DNA of 23,894 nucleotides, taken from assembly GCA_947057875.1 (NCBI GenBank), contig CAMSEX010000003.1, positions 1 through 23,894 on the forward strand, read 5' to 3'. Origin of the DNA: an uncultured Clostridium sp. (GTDB lineage Bacteria; Bacillota; Clostridia; TANB77; CAG-508). Of this stretch, positions 16,531-23,894 are shown in pieces. The notes beneath the pieces were generated by a model, which was not told where the DNA came from, ran no database searches, and was given only the letters and a program-made list of their open reading frames with translations. The stretch's first letter is position 1, and the number at the start of each line of letters is the position of its first letter. The translations under genes were made by a program, and so were the position numbers.

Positions 16531-16545
16531 ATGGTCGAGGTGGCG
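16531..16545 (-). other. Possible tRNA 3'-end attachment scar
   Basis: On the minus strand GCCACCTCGACCA is followed by a T-run, as at the acceptor end of a tRNA gene. No T-arm can be recognised before it, so it is not a complete tRNA. Integrative elements often leave such a piece at one att site. Confidence 0.3.
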
Positions 16546-16634
16546 CCTGTCGTTTTATAAAAAATATAGTATTTTCAATTGTTTAGTAATTTGCAAAAAA
16601 TTTTTAATGCAGTTTTAATGCAATTTTTTTCTCC

Positions 16635-16663
16635 TTGAAAATTAGCAAAATATATGATATATA
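16635..16663 (+). promoter_or_regulatory. Promoter of the Fic-GNAT gene pair
   Basis: TTGAAA (16635-16640) and TATATA (16658-16663) are 17 bp apart and lie 37 bp upstream of the Fic start, which has its own AGGAGG site. Confidence 0.55.
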
Positions 16664-16700
16664 TAAATAGAATTTAAGAGATTTTTAGGAGGCTTAAGTT

Positions 16701-17702
16701 ATGGAGAATTATCCACCATATAAAATAACCGATAAAATGTTGAATTTAGCTACAAAGATAATGGAAAAAATTGGAGAAGCTAATTATTTTGAAAGTTTAA
16801 GTAGATACCCAGAATTAAGAAGAAAAACAAGGATCAAATCAATTCATTCTTCTTTGGCTATTGAAAATAACCAGTTATCACTATTTCAAGTGGAAGCTGT
16901 AATTGATGGAAAAGCAGTATTAGGAGAGCAAAGAGATATACAAGAAGTTAAAAATGCTTATAAAGCCTATGAAAAAATTGATAAAGTAAATCCTTATTCG
17001 GTAGAGGATTTAAAGAAAATACAAGGAATATTAACATTTTTAATTGAAGATGATAGTGGAAAATTTAGAAATCATGGTGAAGCTGTATATGATGGAGACG
17101 TACAAATTTTTATGGCTCCACCTCATACAATGGTTCCAACATTCATGGATAATTTATTTCATTGGATGAATGAAGCAAAAGAAGATGTTAATCCACTTAT
17201 TTTATCCTCTATTTTTCATTATGAATTTGTATTTATACACCCTTTTTCAGATGGTAATGGAAGAACAGCGAGACTTTGGCAAACTGCAATACTTGCAAAT
17301 TGGAAAGAGTTATTCAAATATATTCCTATTGAAAGTATTATTAGAAAACATCAAGAAAGGTATTATACTGCAATTCAAAATTGCAATAATGTTGGAAATT
17401 CAAATGAATTTATAGAATTTATGCTTGAAGTAATTGATGAGGCTATTGATGATATGATGATAAAGCAACAAGAAACTACCCAAGAAACTACCCAAAAAAC
17501 TACCCAAGAAAATTTAACGGATACTCAAATGAAAATATTAGAATTAATTAAAGAAAAGCAGTATATTACAAGAAATGAGTTAGCTGAAAAGATAGGAATA
17601 ACACCAGATGGAATAAAGTATAATTTGGATATATTAAGAAAAAAAAAGATAATTAAAAGGGAAGGTTCTACCAAAAAGGGTAATTGGAAAATATTAAAAT
17701 AG
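16701..17702 (+). CDS. Fic-domain AMP transferase with C-terminal winged HTH
   Basis: Fic enzymes attach AMP or a related group to target proteins. The catalytic loop HPFSDGNGRTARLW begins at His180 and matches HxFxDGNGRxxR fully. An N-terminal helix with S-S-L-A-I-E-N (about residues 49-56) fits the auto-inhibitory S/TxxxE(G/N) motif, so the enzyme is probably self-inhibited. A linker with repeated E-T-T-Q leads to a winged helix-turn-helix (about residues 270-333). That domain suggests DNA binding and possibly autoregulation. The length of 333 is usual for this subgroup. A GNAT gene follows after 36 bp, so the pair may be functionally linked. The target is unknown. Confidence 0.92.
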   Translation: MENYPPYKITDKMLNLATKIMEKIGEANYFESLSRYPELRRKTRIKSIHSSLAIENNQLSLFQVEAVIDGKAVLGEQRDIQEVKNAYKAYEKIDKVNPYSVEDLKKIQGILTFLIEDDSGKFRNHGEAVYDGDVQIFMAPPHTMVPTFMDNLFHWMNEAKEDVNPLILSSIFHYEFVFIHPFSDGNGRTARLWQTAILANWKELFKYIPIESIIRKHQERYYTAIQNCNNVGNSNEFIEFMLEVIDEAIDDMMIKQQETTQETTQKTTQENLTDTQMKILELIKEKQYITRNELAEKIGITPDGIKYNLDILRKKKIIKREGSTKKGNWKILK

Positions 17703-17738
17703 AAAAAATACTTTTAACAGTATTGGAATGGAGAAAAT

Positions 17739-18347
17739 ATGGATTTTGAAAATATAGTGATAAAAGGTTCAGGAATAAGTGAAACATTAGGAAGTATATA
17801 TGAGAATGAATTAGATATAAGTTGTTCAGATATGGATTTATTAAATCAGAAATACTTTTTTCAGATATATAAAACAGATGAGGAATTGAATGAAATAGGA
17901 AAAATCGGTGAAATAGAAATGACTTATATGGATGTAAGTATGGCAGATGAGATTGGATATAGTGTTTATGACTTGTTTGATATGATTGATTCAGAAAAAC
18001 AAGGAGTATGTCATTATTTATTTGATGGAGATGAGCCGAATGAGAATTATGTTGGCATGGATGAGGATGTAATTTACATTAATAAAATATTTATAGATAA
18101 GAAATTCAGAAATTTAGGTATTGGAAGTGTTATTGTTAAAGAATTACCTAAATTAGTTAGAAATATATTAAAATTAAAGCCAGGCTGTTTCGTTTTATTA
18201 GCGAATCCATTTGAAATAAAAGAAGGCAAATTTACACCGACTAGAAGTAAAAATAAAATTGAAAAATTAGTAAAATTTTATGAAAAAAATGGTTTTGAAA
18301 GGATTGAAGATACACAGTATTTAGTAAAAAATATGGATTTTAGATAA
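17739..18347 (+). CDS. GNAT-family N-acetyltransferase
   Basis: A 202-residue protein with the acetyl-CoA binding motif A: I-F-I-D-K-K-F-R-N-L-G-I-G-S-V-I-V (R-x-x-G-x-G around residues 123-128), and the typical C-terminal F-Y-E-K-N-G-F-E-R strand. The N-terminal half is acidic and less conserved, so the substrate cannot be inferred. A GGAG site precedes the ATG. Being 36 bp after the Fic gene with no terminator between suggests co-transcription. A toxin-like or regulatory pairing with Fic is possible but unproven. Confidence 0.82.
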   Translation: MDFENIVIKGSGISETLGSIYENELDISCSDMDLLNQKYFFQIYKTDEELNEIGKIGEIEMTYMDVSMADEIGYSVYDLFDMIDSEKQGVCHYLFDGDEPNENYVGMDEDVIYINKIFIDKKFRNLGIGSVIVKELPKLVRNILKLKPGCFVLLANPFEIKEGKFTPTRSKNKIEKLVKFYEKNGFERIEDTQYLVKNMDFR

Positions 18348-18417
18348 GTAAAAAATTAGTAACTTATATTCCAACTACAAATATCATCCCAATATAATTA
18401 GTTTTTCTTGTTTTTTG

Positions 18418-18448
18418 CAAAAAAAGATTAGACATTACATCTAATCTT
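18418..18448. terminator. Terminator between convergent GNAT and anti-sigma genes
   Basis: AAGATTAGA (18424-18432) pairs with TCTAATCTT (18440-18448) around a 7-base loop. The upstream A-run becomes a T-run for the minus-strand anti-sigma gene. Confidence 0.8.
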
Positions 18449-18456
18449 CTATTTCT

Positions 18457-19626
18457 TTAATTTTCAATTAACTCACTTGTATATTTTCGACCATTACTGA
18501 TAAAGTTTACAAACAACTTTTTCTCTAAATCCTTTTTGCCAGCATCAATATCCATTCTATAACTGCCATTTTCTGTCCCTCCACTTCCTGCATTTCCATA
18601 CTGTTTTCCTTCTCCATCTGTTATTGTTACCATATTCCAGGTAGGATTCATAAGTATTCCATCCACCTCTTTGACTGTACCAACTAATTTCATATACTCT
18701 TCTGACTTGAAATCAAGTATCATTCCTGATTCAGTTAGTGTACATTTTTCGATTTGAAAATCTGGAATCTCATCTTTTAATACAAGATTAAGTGTATCTC
18801 TTTCCGAAAATTTTTCAGACGTATCTCTTTCAAAAATCCATTCTTTATCTGTAATCGGAAAATCCTCCATATCAATTTGACTTGGATCATATTCACTATG
18901 TATTGCATCCCAATCCATCATTAAATAACCTAAATCAAAAAATTCAATGTATATTTTTTGGCTCTTTGGAAAAACATCTTTTGCTCTTAAAGTAATATCT
19001 CTCACAATCGTTCTATTTTCTGTTGTTACAACATTTTCAATACTGGATCGATCATTCAGAATTTTGTCAAAAATTGCATTCTCATCATACTTTACACCTA
19101 ACTTTTTAAAAGTAGCAATCATTAAATCTTGGTTTAGTGTCATATCCTCATGCCTTCTTGTTTGCAAACCATAAATATTTTTATTTTCATCATAAATAAC
19201 ATATCCAAACTCAAATGTCCCCGAATCAACTTCCTTTTCTTCTGAAAATTTAAAACTTACTCTAGCATTTAAACAATCATCTGTCAACAAGAATGAATCA
19301 AGTTTTATTCCAACTCCATCTTTCACAACATAATCTTCATCAATTTTATCTGCAAATCCTGATTCTCTTGCATAATCTAATGTTTCTGTTGGTGTTTCAA
19401 ACGTTTTTTCCTTATATTCATTAAATTCAATATTCCATTTTATTTTTGCATAAATCGTTGGTGTAACACATCCTATCACAACTGCAACTGCTAAAACTGC
19501 TGCTACATTTGCTATTTTTAATTTTTTCATTTCTTGTTTTCTCCTCTTCTCATATTCTTCTTCAAAATTGGATATAGCAACTCGTCTTTTAAACTCATCA
19601 AATAATTCATTTTTCATTCGAACCAT
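18457..19626 (-). CDS. DUF4179 anti-sigma factor-like membrane protein
   Basis: A 389-residue protein with a short cytoplasmic N-terminus, one membrane helix (about residues 36-54, VAAVLAVAVVIGCVTPTIY) and a large outside domain of DUF4179 type. Such proteins commonly sit after ECF sigma genes and hold the sigma factor at the membrane until a signal arrives. Its start overlaps the end of the sigma gene by 20 bp, which indicates translational coupling. Two ATGs are possible (19626 and 19617). The second has better spacing from the GGGGG site. The signal is unknown. Confidence 0.85.
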   Translation of the reverse strand: MVRMKNELFDEFKRRVAISNFEEEYEKRRKQEMKKLKIANVAAVLAVAVVIGCVTPTIYAKIKWNIEFNEYKEKTFETPTETLDYARESGFADKIDEDYVVKDGVGIKLDSFLLTDDCLNARVSFKFSEEKEVDSGTFEFGYVIYDENKNIYGLQTRRHEDMTLNQDLMIATFKKLGVKYDENAIFDKILNDRSSIENVVTTENRTIVRDITLRAKDVFPKSQKIYIEFFDLGYLMMDWDAIHSEYDPSQIDMEDFPITDKEWIFERDTSEKFSERDTLNLVLKDEIPDFQIEKCTLTESGMILDFKSEEYMKLVGTVKEVDGILMNPTWNMVTITDGEGKQYGNAGSGGTENGSYRMDIDAGKKDLEKKLFVNFISNGRKYTSELIEN

Positions 19627-20164
19627 ACCCCCTTTTATTCAATATTTTATTTAACCTTTTTCTGACGCGAAATAATTTTGATTTCACTTTTGATTCAGAC
19701 ATATTATATATTTTTGAAATTTCTTTGATGCTTTTTTCAGCATAATAATATTCTATGAATATTTCTCTATCTTCCTGTTTTAGCACATCTAATTCATTCG
19801 AAATGATTTCTTCTTTTTCATTTTGAGCTAAAACCAATTCAATATTCGTAAAATCAATCAAATGTTCTTCATAATCTTCAATATTAGCCATAACCTTACT
19901 TTGCCTATATTTATATTTAATTAAATTTTTCGTGATTCCACTTATATAGGCTGACATACTTTTATTTACATCTAACTTATATTGATTTTTCCATAACGTT
20001 AAAAACACATCTAACACAACTTCCTCAATATCTTCCTTTGATAAGCCGATAGAAAAATTTCGAATAATCGTATAAATATAATTCGTATAATCTTCCACGA
20101 TTTCTTCCATCAATAACTTATCATAAGCTATATAAGTAGAAATTTTCTTGTTTTTCATTTCCAA
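19607..20164 (-). CDS. ECF-type sigma factor
   Basis: A 185-residue group-4 sigma factor that probably directs RNA polymerase to envelope-stress genes and to its own promoter. Region 2 includes D-I-E-E-V-V-L-D-V-F-L-T-L-W-K-N, and region 4 contains IKEISKIYNMSESKVKSKLFR, the DNA-binding helix-turn-helix. The frame starts with TTG at 20164, 12 bases after a GGAG site. An ATG at 20158 is also possible. It is coupled to the DUF4179 anti-sigma gene downstream. Confidence 0.87.
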   Translation of the reverse strand: MEMKNKKISTYIAYDKLLMEEIVEDYTNYIYTIIRNFSIGLSKEDIEEVVLDVFLTLWKNQYKLDVNKSMSAYISGITKNLIKYKYRQSKVMANIEDYEEHLIDFTNIELVLAQNEKEEIISNELDVLKQEDREIFIEYYYAEKSIKEISKIYNMSESKVKSKLFRVRKRLNKILNKRGYGSNEK

Positions 20165-20436
20165 TTTAGATTTTAACTCCTTTTTAAGACGTCTTTCATT
20201 TGTATATTAGCATATTTTTCAAATCGGTTGCATATTTTTTTGAAAAAATTATAAAAGACTAGACTTTTCTCAAATTCTAATCTTTCTATAACATATTTAT
20301 TTCTATCCCTTAAATACATTTCACTTTTTCTATGCTATACTTGTAATCTATCTATTACGATAATATCATAAAAACAAACAATTCTCAACTTAATTCTTTG
20401 AAAAATTCTTATTTATAAAAAAATATCAAATAATAC

Positions 20437-20483
20437 AATTTGATAAAGTAAGAATCGATAGACTCGGATTTTTGTTACTTTTT
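20437..20483 (+). repeat. 47-bp repeat, copy 1
   Basis: Copy 1 matches 20877-20923 at 41 of 47 positions with no gaps. Both contain AAAGTAA near the start and TTACTTT near the end as a possible 7-bp stem, and share a central GCTCGG-like block (ACTCGG here). It lies 110 bp before the HTH start. Confidence 0.85.
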
Positions 20484-20503
20484 AATTTTAGCAAAAACCA
20501 AAT

Positions 20504-20546
20504 AAAATTTGCTTATCAAAATTGTTTTAGGAAAGGAGCAAATTTT
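20504..20546 (+). promoter_or_regulatory. Hairpin looping out the HTH gene ribosome binding site
   Basis: AAAATTTGC (20504-20512) and GCAAATTTT (20538-20546) are perfect inverted repeats ending directly at the ATG (20547). The GAAAGGA Shine-Dalgarno sequence is in the loop at the base of the stem, so folding may limit translation. Confidence 0.55.
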
Positions 20547-20795
20547 ATGGGCGAAAATACGAATGAATTATTAGAGGTACTAAAAAGCATTAATAACTCT
20601 TTGCAAGAGATAAAACAACAAGACACAATCAAAATGCTTTCTGCAAAAGATGTATCAAAAATTTTAGGGATTAATGTAAATAGTGCAACTGAATTGTTGA
20701 AAAGAGACGATATACCTTCCATTAAAATTGGAAGTTTAAAAATTGAAGAATCAGCACTTAAAAATTGGCTACAAGAAAAAAGAGAGAAAAACTAA
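20547..20795 (+). CDS. Excisionase/MerR-type helix-turn-helix protein
   Basis: An 82-residue DNA-binding protein. A short N-terminal coiled-coil-like helix (NELLEVLKSINNSLQEIK) precedes an HTH_17-type domain: M-L-S-A-K-D-V-S-K-I-L-G-I-N with the wing-like I-P-S-I-K-I-G-S-L-K-I. Such proteins act as excisionases or regulators in mobilizable elements. The ATG at 20547 is chosen for its AAGGAG site rather than the upstream frame. It is followed by a terminator and the DUF927 gene. It may bind the two 47-bp repeats, which is inference from their positions. Confidence 0.82.
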   Translation: MGENTNELLEVLKSINNSLQEIKQQDTIKMLSAKDVSKILGINVNSATELLKRDDIPSIKIGSLKIEESALKNWLQEKREKN

Positions 20796-20808
20796 AAATA
20801 TATTTTTA

Positions 20809-20842
20809 AAGTTCTAAACTTTGATAGGTTTAGGACTTTTTT
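20809..20842 (+). terminator. Terminator after the HTH gene
   Basis: AAGTTCTAAAC (20809-20819) pairs with GTTTAGGACTT (20828-20838), with one G-T pair, followed by a T-run. Confidence 0.85.
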
Positions 20843-20876
20843 CTTGCCAGAAATCCTTTATTATCAACGAAAAACA

Positions 20877-20923
20877 AATTTGATAAAGTAAAAATCGTTA
20901 GGCTCGGAAAATTGTTACTTTTT
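20877..20923 (+). repeat. 47-bp repeat, copy 2
   Basis: Copy 2 lies 440 bp after copy 1 and 144 bp before the DUF927 start. Length and phase are identical to copy 1, and most differences fall in the central and AT-rich parts. Confidence 0.85.
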
Positions 20924-21020
20924 GTTTTTTGTTTTAAACAGGTAAAATGTGTTTATGAAAAATTTTTCAAAAACTTTTTCTATATTCTAGAACATAGAAA
21001 AAAGAAAGGAGATTACTGCA

Positions 21021-22809
21021 ATGGAAGATACAGAAAAAAATAATAACATCTTTTCTAATACGGAATATCGAATCATAAATAATTGCTTATATAAAGAAAT
21101 TCACAAAAAAGACAATGTCATTACAAAAAAGTTAGCAAATTTTGTGCCATATGCAAAAAGTGAACTTCTTTTAGATGATGGAATTGAGTCGAAAAGATAT
21201 TTAACAATAGGTGGTATTCATTGTACAGGAAAATATTTGCCAGACATTCGTATTCCTTCTAATGAATTTAACAAATTAAGTTGGATTACACAATATTGGG
21301 GATTGCAATGCAATATTGAAATTGGCCCAATGGTGAAGGATTGTATTAGACATGCGATTCAATGTACTGCTAATAATATTATAACAAATCACATTTACAC
21401 CCATACAGGTTGGCAAGAAATTAATGGTAAATTTATATTTTTGTGCAATGGTTTATATTTAGACGAAGATATTGAAACAAACATTGAATTAGCTGGAAAA
21501 CTATCCAGATATTCATTAGTAGACCCAACAGAGAGATTTATTAATACGGATGCAAAATGTATCTATAAACTATTGAATAAAAAGTTTATACCACACCGAA
21601 TCCTATTTCCATTAATAGCAATGGCTTTTTTTATCACCACTAAATCACTTTTTAAAAATGGTAAATTGTGAGCCAAAAGTAATATTGTTTTTAATAGGAA
21701 AAACAGGAGCAAGAAAAAGCACTTTGGCATCGTTAATATTATCTTTTTTTGGGGATTTTACCAATACGGATTTACCAATCTCATTTCGAGATACAGCAAA
21801 CAGCATTATTGAGCAAACTTTCATACTAAAAGACGTTTTAACAGTTATTGACGATTACCACCCTTCTACAAAGGCAGACGAACAATCTATGAATAAAACA
21901 GCCCAAGTAATTATGCGTTCTTATGGGGATCGTATTGGTAGAAATAAATTAAATTGCGATAGTACATTAAAAATATCAAAACCGCCAAGAGGAAATGCGA
22001 TTTTGACAGGAGAATCTGCCCCTGATATAAGCGAAAGTGGAACAGTTCGATATATCGTTGTTGAATTAAGCAAAGACAACATCAATGTTGAAAAACTAAC
22101 CGAATTACAAGAATTTGCTAGAAATGGCTGTTTTAAATCTATTATGAGTTTGTATATTAGAAATATTTATTTGTATGTAAACGAAGATTATACAAGAAAG
22201 CTGTTTTTAGAAAAATTGAGAACTCATTTCATTGAATATCGAGCAATAATACAAAACAAATTAGATGATAATGCAGTAACAGTACATCCTAGAATACCTG
22301 AATCGTTAACTTGGCTTTGGTTAGGATTTGAAAATTTTATTAATTTTTTGCTAAACAATAAAATCATATCTCAAAGAGATTATGACGATTTATTAAGTGA
22401 GTTTTTAGAGATTGCAATTGATTTAGCAATAAGTCAATCAAAAGCAATTATCGAAGATAATCCATCGATTAAATTTTTGATGAAATTGAACTCACTTTTG
22501 GAAAGCAAAAGTGTCATCATCGAAAATAAGTCAAATTATCAATTTGCAGGTGGAAATAACTTTATAGGCTATGAAGACGATATGTATTACTATTTAATAC
22601 CAGATATGGCTCACAAGGCTGTTAAAAGGCTTTGTAATGAGCAAGACGAATTATTTGCAGTTAGTAAGAAAACATTGCTGAAACACTTGGCTGACGATGG
22701 ATATATTGAAATATCGAGTAATGGCAATACAAAAGAATTACGTTTAGGAAATCAAGTAAAACGATTTATTTGGCTGAAAAAAGAAAAATTTAATAATGTT
22801 ATACAATAG
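21021..22809 (+). CDS. DUF927 primase/helicase-like protein, frame broken without a CGG
   Basis: A replication-type ATPase typical of mobilizable and conjugative elements. The first frame (21021-21671) holds the DUF927 N-terminal part (WITQYWGLQCNIEIGP, HTGWQEINGKFIFLCNG). The second frame (to 22809) has the Walker A motif IGKTGARKSTLA and Walker B-like V-I-D-D-Y. Joined, the length is 595 residues. The ATG at 21658 has no ribosome binding site, so the second part is not an independent gene. The shift is again +1 but occurs around GGT AAA TTG TGA. Either one A too many is present (giving K-N-G-N-C-E-P-K) or recoding happens at TGA. The gene may be inactive. An AAAGGAG site supports the 21021 start. 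Confidence 0.8.
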
Positions 22810-23153
22810 TTTTTCTGTTACAAGTGCTACATTGCTTTAAAATGCTTGGAATTGTAAGAAAAGATAAGTAACATTTAATTGAAATCTGGTGCTACAAAAC
22901 TGTAACACAAACGGTTACAAAAAGTAACATATCGGTAACACTTGATAAATCGAGACAAAGCATTGGTATTAATAGATTAGAAGAAATTGTAACAGATGTA
23001 ACAGTAAATTTTATATAAAGTACAAAATATTAGAAATTTAAAGGGATTAATGACGATTTGTTATTTGCAAGATTAGCCTTTGTGTACCTAACGGACAAAG
23101 GCATCTTGACAGAGGCAAGCCCCTAAAACCCCTTTAAAAGAAAGGACGAGGTT
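22810..23153. other. Spacer with VT-repeat coding remnant and oriT-like structure
   Basis: In one frame the bases 22872-23018 read as a T-V-T/S-V-T-rich peptide ending E-I-V-T-D-V-T-V-N-F-I and a stop. The repeated GTAACA words could be a coding remnant of the primase tail or iteron-like sites. The second half holds the nested inverted repeats listed separately. No intact gene with a start signal is seen. Confidence 0.5.
23037..23138. other. Putative oriT region
   Basis: An inner hairpin, GCCTTTGT (23076-23083) with ACAAAGGC (23095-23102) and an 11-base loop, lies inside an outer inverted repeat TTTAAAGGG (23037-23045) with CCCTTTAAA (23130-23138). It sits immediately upstream of mobC and mobA, the usual place of an origin of transfer. 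There is no T-run, so it is not a terminator. Confidence 0.5.
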
Positions 23154-23459
23154 ATGAAAAATAAACAAATACATATTAGACTGGCAAAAGAAGATTACGA
23201 CTATCTTAAACAAAGAAGTCAAAAAGCAAATTTGACAATGACAGATTATATAATGAAATCAGCTTTGAATAAAAAGATTGTTGTCATTGTTGGTTATAAG
23301 GAAATATTTAATGAGATAAGAAAAATCGGAATAAATATCAATCAAATTGCAAGAAAATGTAATATGGGATTAATTCAGCAATCCGATATTGAGGAAATTC
23401 AAACCTATATGGAGCAAATATGGCAGTTATTAAGGTACTCACAAGAAAAAATAATATAA
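23154..23459 (+). CDS. mobC: MobC-like relaxosome accessory protein
   Basis: A 101-residue protein that probably binds oriT and assists the relaxase. The N-terminal ribbon-helix-helix-like part (IHIRLAKEDYDYLKQRSQK, then MTDYIMKSAL) is followed by the family segment EIRKIGININQIARKCN, diagnostic for MobC-type proteins. The GGACGAGG site precedes the ATG. Its end overlaps the start of the relaxase gene by 40 bp, which suggests coupling. Confidence 0.88.
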   Translation: MKNKQIHIRLAKEDYDYLKQRSQKANLTMTDYIMKSALNKKIVVIVGYKEIFNEIRKIGININQIARKCNMGLIQQSDIEEIQTYMEQIWQLLRYSQEKII

Positions 23460-23894
23460 AAGGACTCATAAGATATGTTGAAAATCCTCATAAGACCCAA
23501 AATGGATTTTTGGTAAGCGGAAAAGATTGTAGCATTCCTACTTGTTATGATGAAATGGAAACAGTCAAAAATATATTCAATAAGAAAAATGGTTATACAG
23601 CTTTCCATTTCATTCAATCTTTTTCGCCAAAAGACGATTTATCTTATGAAAAAGCTCACGAAATTGGCTTGCAATTTGCTGAATACTTTAAAGGCTTTCA
23701 AGTTCTGGTGGCTACGCATACCGACCGAGAACATTTGCACAATCATTTCGTTATCAATTCCGTTTCTTTTGAGAATGGAAAGAAGTTTCACATTGGAAAG
23801 AAAGATTTAGAAGAAATTAAAAAGTTTTCTAACAAATTGTGTGAAGAAAATGGTTTGAAAACAATTGATTTAGAACATAAAAACGAAGTCAAAG
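23420..23894 (+). CDS. mobA: MobA-type relaxase, 5' part (runs off the window)
   Basis: This enzyme nicks oriT and leads DNA transfer. The open frame starts at ATG 23420 (MAVIKVLTRKNNIKGLIRYV) and continues to the window end, giving 158 residues. The metal-binding three-histidine motif appears as H-T-D-R-E-H-L-H-N-H-F-V-I-N, and the early G-Y-T-A-F-H-F-I-Q-S-F segment is also typical. The catalytic tyrosine cannot be assigned with certainty; Y19 is a candidate. The gene overlaps mobC. With the HTH and DUF927 genes it defines a mobilizable element continuing rightward. Confidence 0.9.
   Translation, partial: MAVIKVLTRKNNIKGLIRYVENPHKTQNGFLVSGKDCSIPTCYDEMETVKNIFNKKNGYTAFHFIQSFSPKDDLSYEKAHEIGLQFAEYFKGFQVLVATHTDREHLHNHFVINSVSFENGKKFHIGKKDLEEIKKFSNKLCEENGLKTIDLEHKNEVK

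Larger units (their letters stand above)
16151..16700. other. Intergenic stretch with possible gene remnant and att-like scar
   Basis: This stretch holds an open frame of 59 codons on the plus strand (16240-16419), ending in S-L-D-N-I-D-P-I-D-V-I-K. It lacks a ribosome binding site and may be a gene remnant. It is followed by an inverted repeat (CCTATTTTC at 16470-16478, GAAAATAGG at 16516-16524) and a tRNA-end-like sequence near 16531-16545, then the Fic promoter. No convincing intact gene is seen. Confidence 0.5.
20165..20546. other. Intergenic region with divergent control signals
   Basis: This region separates the minus-strand sigma operon from the plus-strand mobile genes. It is very AT-rich and holds the first copy of a 47-bp repeat (20437-20483) and a hairpin that loops out the HTH gene's ribosome binding site. 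No further gene is supported. The left end of the mobilizable element probably lies here or further left, but no att site is evident. Confidence 0.55.

Noticed and set aside
20437..20923. CRISPR array
   Set aside because: There are only two repeat copies, 440 bp apart with a gene between them, and no cas genes.
21658..22809. Separate ATPase gene starting at ATG 21658
   Set aside because: No ribosome binding site is present, and the two frames together match one DUF927 protein.

Overview
The window looks like a chromosomal contig end from an AT-rich (roughly 30% GC), spore-forming, uncultured Clostridia-type Firmicute. The reasons are sigma-K, strong AGGAGG ribosome binding sites, and clostridial-type Mfd, DUF368, DUF4358 and DUF4179 proteins. 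The first 47 bases are leftover Illumina adapter, so the purA gene ends artificially there.

Layout, left to right. (1) 48-2271, minus strand: a purB-purA operon for AMP synthesis, with a good sigma-A promoter. (2) 2301-8278, minus strand: sigK, the late mother-cell sporulation sigma factor, split in two by a 5,297-bp skin-like element. The element encodes a large serine recombinase, a 55-residue protein and a three-gene envelope cassette (DUF4358, MBOAT O-acyltransferase, DHHW/AlgJ-like protein) behind its own consensus promoter. The ends carry perfect 14-bp inverted arms around an AAATG core. Joining at the core restores a 226-residue SigK in frame. (3) 8351-13728, minus strand: DUF368 transporter, mfd, an rRNA 2'-O-methyltransferase and a small four-cysteine protein. 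(4) 13914-20164: accessory genes, namely a PH/GRAM-like protein, a 600-residue membrane protein, a Fic enzyme followed by a GNAT acetyltransferase, and an ECF sigma factor with its DUF4179 anti-sigma factor. (5) 20437 to the end, plus strand: part of a mobilizable element, with an excisionase-like HTH protein, a DUF927 primase/helicase with a broken frame, a possible oriT, MobC, and the start of a MobA relaxase.

The most unusual signal cuts across regions. Four genes (purB, the skin recombinase twice, mfd and the rRNA methyltransferase) are each broken by exactly one extra base per site. All five breaks have the same form: an in-frame CGG codon where the protein continues if the ribosome moves +1 and reads the next GGN as the expected glycine. 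Across about 7,100 codons scanned by eye, I found only one other zero-frame CGG, in the 600-residue membrane protein. Random sequencing error would not respect codon phase. I therefore infer that CGG(N) acts here as a +1 recoding signal, effectively a quadruplet glycine codon, possibly because CGG is poorly decoded or unassigned. The skin recombinase would need two such events, so sigK repair and late sporulation may depend on this recoding. I know of no described system of this kind, but I could not search.
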